Positions 60,901 to 64,000 of a DNA stretch of 64,000 nt are shown one piece after another; position 1 is the stretch's first letter; every line of letters begins with the position of its first letter. The notes under the pieces are model-generated. The model was not told the origin of the DNA. It saw only the letters and a program-made list of their open reading frames with translations, and searched no databases. The DNA lies in the NCBI RefSeq assembly GCF_024741235.1, contig NZ_JANSKA010000004.1:124001-188000 (forward strand), in the 5' to 3' direction. The stretch comes from Tractidigestivibacter montrealensis. GTDB lineage: Bacteria; Actinomycetota; Coriobacteriia; Coriobacteriales; Atopobiaceae. A program made the translations under genes and the position numbers.

Positions 60901-61832
60901 TCAAGGCAGGCGCCTTCGACTCCACGGGCTACACCCGTATGCAGCTCATGCACTTCGTCGACAAGAACAACCCCGAGAACATCATCGACGCCGCGGCGCG
61001 CCGCCAGAAGGAGCGCGCAGTGGGGCAGTTCTCGATGTTCGACATGTTTGGAGACGTGGCGGGCTCCGGCTTTCAGGACGAGGTTCCGGCGCCCGACGGC
61101 GTCGAGTGGGACCGCCACATCAAGCTCGCACAGGAGCACGACGTCCTGGGCATCTACGTCTCGGATCACCCGCTGCGCCCGTATGCCTACGCGCTTGCCA
61201 AGGCGCGCGACTACACCATCGCAGACCTCTCCGTCTCGGAGGAGTATACCGACCCCAACACCGGCGCCACCACCGAGCGCTTCAAGGTCCCCGAGGACAA
61301 GCCCATCCGCCTTGCCGGCATGGCAACCTCGGTGCAGAAGAAGACAACCAAGAAGGGCGACGCCATGGCAATCGTCACCCTCGAGGACATGGAGGCCGAG
61401 ACCTCGCTCGTGATCTTCCCCAAGACCTACAAGGAGTGTGCCGCAACGCTCGCCGGCGAGGTCGACCCCGAGACAGGCGAGAGCACGGGCGACATCTTCA
61501 TCAAGGTGGTGGGGCGCCTGGAGCGCGGTGACCGTGGCGACCAGCTCATCTGCACCTCCGTCGAGCCGCTCGAGCTTAACGACAAGACCAACCGTCCCAA
61601 GGTGCTCGAGATAAACATGCCTGCCAACCTCCTCACGCGCGGCCGCATGGACAATCTCGGAGAGATTCTTGGCCGCTATCCCGGTCTCGACCACGTGGAG
61701 CTGCGCGTGGAGAGCGCCTCGGGCGACGTCATGCGCATGGAGCTTCCCACGCGCATCGACGCGCACAACATGGTCCTCATGGCCGAGGTCATCGACCTCA
61801 TCGGCCGCTCCGGCCACGTGAAGGTGGCCTAG
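57933..61832 (+). CDS. dnaE: DNA polymerase III subunit alpha
   Basis: Replicative polymerase of 1299 residues. The PHP domain opens with FVHLHNHSDFSILDGATPI; metal His residues of this motif are kept. Between TDHGYMFG (40-46) and KPIFGCEAYF (127-136) lies about 60 extra residues, roughly 60-125, compared with the usual spacing. The catalytic triad is in PDIDMDFDDEH (Asp474, 476, 478); GVFQVESAGM and the tandem HhH/OB regions follow. ATG at 57933 has TATGGAGAAC upstream. DnaE1 type; no other replication gene adjacent. Confidence 0.96.
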   Translation: MAFVHLHNHSDFSILDGATPIPSMVKRAVDEGMPAVALTDHGYMFGIPNLDLECRKYNDGQANMKQWRHDVECFKKSWDLEEPAPDADDASYFDRIHDQWASDVAVWESSGHDLDAVQANRPRLKVKPIFGCEAYFITDDCIERGTKQRRYHLILLAKNETGYHNLVKCMSKAAGHEMMYYRPRTTLDMLKEYHEGLICQSACVQGIIPQCILDGDFDGARRWAETFRDVFGDDFYIEIQDHGLTFRNGWDDRKLDEYLVKMAHEMGVKVVATNDFHYLTRDDASTQDILSCIGKATTLDDPNRMRMEGSEFYMKSEDEMRQLFSWCPEACDTTLEIADKCNYELDWTHMYLPEYPGLRPGETADERFREECEKGLAKRYGENWRDLTIGGWNVKDRFEHEYKIITEKGFANYFLIVQDYVQWAKDNGIGVGPGRGSAAGAIVAYAMNITNFDPLENGLMFERFLSPQRSEMPDIDMDFDDEHLQDVLQHVRDVYGEDHVCKVITYSTIKAKQAINDANRVLGFPVYKGQQLSKMLSNDPKLQLANALHKNEKKPDQYSPDFEEAYNKDPDAHRIIDAALSIEGFMRGEGVHACATLIAPTPVTDHVPTKLDTKGNVTITQYEGHSVADMGLLKMDFLGLRTLTVINKALANIRHSYPNASDIDRMPDAVKACIKPGATCVDIDVDKVDFSDPKIYELLGKGYTAGVFQVESAGMTATIKNMQPNAYKQIVALIALYRPGPLGAGMVDSYIKRMHGQEKISYYDDRLKPILEETYGTMVYQEQVMQISMKMSGFTAGESDSRMRKPVAKKKIKMLTDQVFHWEGNGADETIYDHWMNGAVSNGYKREVAQEIWENVLEFASYAFNKSHSAGYAILVMQTAWLKAYFPREYMASVLTSYMGKTDKIVHYVTSCRREGIQVLPPDINESGKDFTATAEGVRFGFAGIRGVGEGVGECIMAERDANGPFKNLHDFCERVDGSQANRRVVESLIKAGAFDSTGYTRMQLMHFVDKNNPENIIDAAARRQKERAVGQFSMFDMFGDVAGSGFQDEVPAPDGVEWDRHIKLAQEHDVLGIYVSDHPLRPYAYALAKARDYTIADLSVSEEYTDPNTGATTERFKVPEDKPIRLAGMATSVQKKTTKKGDAMAIVTLEDMEAETSLVIFPKTYKECAATLAGEVDPETGESTGDIFIKVVGRLERGDRGDQLICTSVEPLELNDKTNRPKVLEINMPANLLTRGRMDNLGEILGRYPGLDHVELRVESASGDVMRMELPTRIDAHNMVLMAEVIDLIGRSGHVKVA

Positions 61833-61853
61833 GGGGCGGCTCTGCCCCGCCCC
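61833..61853 (+). terminator. GC hairpin at the end of dnaE
   Basis: GGGGCGG / CCGCCCC pair directly after the stop; weak T content afterwards, so termination is uncertain. Confidence 0.4.
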
Positions 61854-62043
61854 GGGCGCACTTCTCGACAGGGGAGTGCGCTCGCTCTTGTCGTTGAGGC
61901 TTATATGTAGGTTTAAAGATAGCAATTGCCGCATGCATGAATCGGCGCCTGGTGGGGGACAATAGCTTTAGTAGCGGTCGCGATGCGGCCGCAGGCAGTG
62001 GCTCCTCCCTGCGGGAAGGAGCCAAAGATGGAGAGGATGTCCC

Positions 62044-62424
62044 ATGGCAGATGTAAAGATCTATCGCTGCAAGCACTGTGGCAACATCGTCGTGAAGATC
62101 GTTGATGGCGGCCCCACGCCCGTGTGCTGCGGCGAGCCTATGGAGGAGCTTGTTGCCAACACCACCGACGCCGCCGTCGAGAAGCACGTTCCTGCGCTGA
62201 CCGTCGAGGGCGACCGCCTTGTTGCCCACGTTGGCTCCGTCGAGCACCCCATGACTCCCGAGCACTACATCGAGTGGCTGCTCTTTGCCGACGGCACCAA
62301 GACCGTCATCCGCTACCTCAAGCCGGGCGAGGCCCCCGAGGCACGCTTCCATCTGGGCGAGGATGGCAAGGCCACGGTTTACGCCTACTGCAACCTCCAT
62401 GGCCTCTGGAAGGCTGAGCTCTAG
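62044..62424 (+). CDS. dfx: Desulfoferrodoxin / superoxide reductase (2Fe type)
   Basis: Protein of 126 residues that reduces superoxide to peroxide without releasing O2. Center I: Cys9, Cys12, Cys28, Cys29 (desulforedoxin-like). Center II iron ligands: His48, His68, His74, Cys116 and His119, with KH at 47-48. A hallmark of strict anaerobes. ATG lies after GGAGAGGATGTCCC. Followed by its own terminator. Confidence 0.95.
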   Translation: MADVKIYRCKHCGNIVVKIVDGGPTPVCCGEPMEELVANTTDAAVEKHVPALTVEGDRLVAHVGSVEHPMTPEHYIEWLLFADGTKTVIRYLKPGEAPEARFHLGEDGKATVYAYCNLHGLWKAEL

Positions 62425-62459
62425 GCCAAGCTGGCTTCTCAACCGCTCTACGGTTCGTC

Positions 62460-62498
62460 GTGCCGCCCTGGCAGTGCCGGGGCGGCACGCTTCTCTTT
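62460..62498 (+). terminator. Intrinsic terminator of the superoxide reductase gene
   Basis: GTGCCGCCC / GGGCGGCAC stem followed by a T-rich tail (GCTTCTCTTT). Confidence 0.7.
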
Positions 62499-62568
62499 GG
62501 GTAGTGCGGGCAAGCTTGGCGGGGATACAATCGATAGCAGGTTACGAAAGGTAGGGGAAGGTCCAAGC

Positions 62569-64000
62569 ATGAAGATCGCGGTTGCCCAGATGAGGACCAC
62601 GGCAGGCGAGCTCGAGCGCACCACGGAGCGCATGATCGAGTACGCAAAGAGAGCGGCCAGCGAGAAGGCCGAACTCGTGGTGTTTCCCGCCGCCGCCCTT
62701 ATGGGTATTTGGCCACCCGATCCGCCCAGCCGGGACGGACTCTTGCTCGACCTTGCGGAGTCCCTGGTGAAGATTGCCGACGAGGCTCCATGCCCCTGCA
62801 TCGTGCCGGTTGTCTCTGATATCGACGGGCGGCCTGCCCCCGAAGCGATTCTCGTACGCGATGGGCAGATCACGCCGCTCAAGCTCTCAGCGATGATGCG
62901 TTCATCACTTGAGCAACGTGTGCCCCAGCGTTTTCAGGAAGGCGAGGAGGGCAGGGGCCCCGCGTCTGACCTTGCCATCTTTGAGCTAGACGGCGTCCGC
63001 TTTGGGCTTGCCCTCTCCTTTGACGACCTCGATGACTTCGACACCTATGACTTTGACCTTGATGTTCTGCTCTACCTCGACAGCTGCGGATTTGTCTTGG
63101 ACGACCCCTCCTCGGGCATGGGCATGGCAATCACCGAGAGCCGCTTTATAGACGATGCCGAGGCAACGGGCGCTTGGATCGTTGGCGTGGGATCGCTTGG
63201 AACCTACGGTGAGCAGGTGTGCATTGGTGGGAGCTTCGTCCTTACCTCGTGGGGCGAGCTTGCGGCCCAGGCGGCATCGTTCGACGAGGACTTTCTCGTC
63301 GCAGACGTCAACCCCGACTATGGCGGCCCCCTCGACCATCCGCTTGCCCCGGAGGTCTTCGATCGACCACTCGTGGGCTGGAACGCGCTTGTGCAGGGGC
63401 TCTCGGAGACCATCGACCAGATGGGCTTCACCCAGGCGGCCGTGCTCGTAGACGGCACGCTTGGCTCAAGTGCCGTGGCTACCCTGGTGACCGATGCCCT
63501 TGGCCCCACCAACGTACATGCCCTGCTCGTGACTGGGGCTAACGACAGGCTTGACGCGTCTGCCCGAAAGCTCGTCGAGAACCTCAGGTTGCCCGTTCGC
63601 GAGCTCCCCATGGCCGCGCTCTCGCCGGACCGCGCGCTTGCGGCAGACCTCGCAAAGGCCCATTTGGCGGCTCTGGCGCGCGAGGAGGGCGTCATGCCGC
63701 TCTCGAACCTCGACAAGACAGCCATGGCACTTGAGATCATGCCCGGCATGCTCGCCCCCGCAGGGCTTGCCCCCCTGGGGGACGTCTACCGCTCCACCGT
63801 GCTCGATCTTGTGCACACGAGAAACACCATTTCGCCGGTCATCTCGCGTGACTCCTGCCGTGCCTTCGAGGTGCCCGCCATCCCAGGCGTCGAGGAATGC
63901 GGCCCTACGCCCGAGCAGCGGCTGGGGTTCGTCGACTACGTGCTCGCCAGCCACATCGAGTGGGCGCGAGCCCTCTCCGATATCGCTGATATCGAGGGGC
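62569..64000 (+). CDS. NAD+ synthetase-like protein, nitrilase + NadE domains, both sites apparently degenerate (3' end outside window)
   Basis: Open from ATG at 62569 (AAAGGTAGGGG upstream) to the window edge: 477 residues visible. The N-terminal nitrilase domain (KIAVAQMRTTAGELE) has Ala41 where the catalytic Glu of LVVFPE should be, and Ser150 in FGLALSFDD where the nucleophile Cys should be. Lys105 may be retained. The C-terminal domain aligns with NadE, but the pyrophosphate loop SGGxDS reads DGTLGS (295-300), and the later NKSE motif reads LDKT. Family-typical DALGPTNVH, and LAPLGDVYR in place of the KDV segment, are kept. Inference: a pseudoenzyme or regulator derived from glutamine-dependent NAD synthetase. 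It may alternatively act on another substrate. Confidence 0.8.
   Translation, partial: MKIAVAQMRTTAGELERTTERMIEYAKRAASEKAELVVFPAAALMGIWPPDPPSRDGLLLDLAESLVKIADEAPCPCIVPVVSDIDGRPAPEAILVRDGQITPLKLSAMMRSSLEQRVPQRFQEGEEGRGPASDLAIFELDGVRFGLALSFDDLDDFDTYDFDLDVLLYLDSCGFVLDDPSSGMGMAITESRFIDDAEATGAWIVGVGSLGTYGEQVCIGGSFVLTSWGELAAQAASFDEDFLVADVNPDYGGPLDHPLAPEVFDRPLVGWNALVQGLSETIDQMGFTQAAVLVDGTLGSSAVATLVTDALGPTNVHALLVTGANDRLDASARKLVENLRLPVRELPMAALSPDRALAADLAKAHLAALAREEGVMPLSNLDKTAMALEIMPGMLAPAGLAPLGDVYRSTVLDLVHTRNTISPVISRDSCRAFEVPAIPGVEECGPTPEQRLGFVDYVLASHIEWARALSDIADIEG

Noticed and set aside
1-64000. CRISPR arrays, tRNA, rRNA, insertion sequences, prophage genes
   Set aside because: No regularly spaced repeats, no tRNA cloverleaf with TTCGANTC-type arms, and no transposase, integrase or phage protein was found; the repeats seen are hairpins.

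Overview
The window looks like a chromosomal segment of a high-GC, strictly anaerobic actinobacterium of the class Coriobacteriia, most like Olsenella/Atopobiaceae. This is an inference from protein character: a group-B type [FeFe] hydrogenase, a two-centre superoxide reductase (desulfoferrodoxin), aryl-acid CoA ligase, fermentative Zn- and Fe-alcohol dehydrogenases, a D-2-hydroxyacid dehydrogenase, and the DapH (acetylase) route to diaminopimelate under a lysine riboswitch. No rRNA, tRNA, transposase, prophage or CRISPR array was seen. Genes are closely packed, with housekeeping operons separated by short intergenic stretches unusually rich in palindromes.

Layout. 1-4.9 kb: end of a Ser/Ala-rich probable surface protein, hisS, then a DUF4143 ATPase lying between two copies of an ~80-bp palindrome and preceded by three ~23-bp iterons, then a PrsW-type membrane protease. 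5.1-11.1 kb: a NhaC antiporter divergent from a LysR regulator, and an HlyD/MacB-type ABC efflux operon. 11.5-17.6 kb: dicarboxylate/cystine-type symporter, RluA-type pseudouridine synthase, [FeFe] hydrogenase, a small unknown protein, a nitroreductase. 17.6-17.95 kb: a promoter- and terminator-bounded stretch with a long-range stem and no gene, the best candidate for a non-coding RNA. 18-28.8 kb: D-2-hydroxyacid dehydrogenase, htpG, an exonuclease-LysR pair, a class II amidotransferase, a pfk-mgtC-radical SAM operon, and pdxST. 28.9-36.7 kb: a MocR/PdxR activator divergent from pdxST, a GNAT acetyltransferase, a 254-bp inverted-repeat element with an AT-rich core, phenylacetate-CoA ligase plus ACT protein, MTA phosphorylase, tatA, LysR and two small unknown proteins. 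36.9-43.3 kb: a PatA-like aminotransferase, an M20 peptidase, and the riboswitch-controlled lysA-dapA-dapB-dapH operon. 43.4-50.5 kb: hairpin repeats, 2',3'-cyclic phosphodiesterase, a Zn-ADH, a GntR/DUF1648 pair with its operator, a Fe-ADH, a DUF2974 hydrolase and a HIRAN protein. 50.6-64 kb: a TrpR-like regulator, addB-addA, dnaE with an enlarged PHP domain, superoxide reductase, and a NAD+ synthetase homologue cut by the window edge that appears to have lost both catalytic sites.

How it fits together: the lysine riboswitch ties lysA/dapABH to lysine level, and the adjacent PatA-like enzyme could supply the transaminase of the same acetyl pathway. The MocR regulator, divergent from pdxST with phased direct repeats between them, is a self-contained PLP-sensing unit. 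Hydrogenase, superoxide reductase and alcohol dehydrogenases describe a fermenter that disposes of electrons as H2 and alcohols and tolerates brief oxygen exposure. The most unusual signals are the NadE-like pseudoenzyme, the structured RNA candidate, the palindrome-bracketed DUF4143 cassette and several families of intergenic hairpins.
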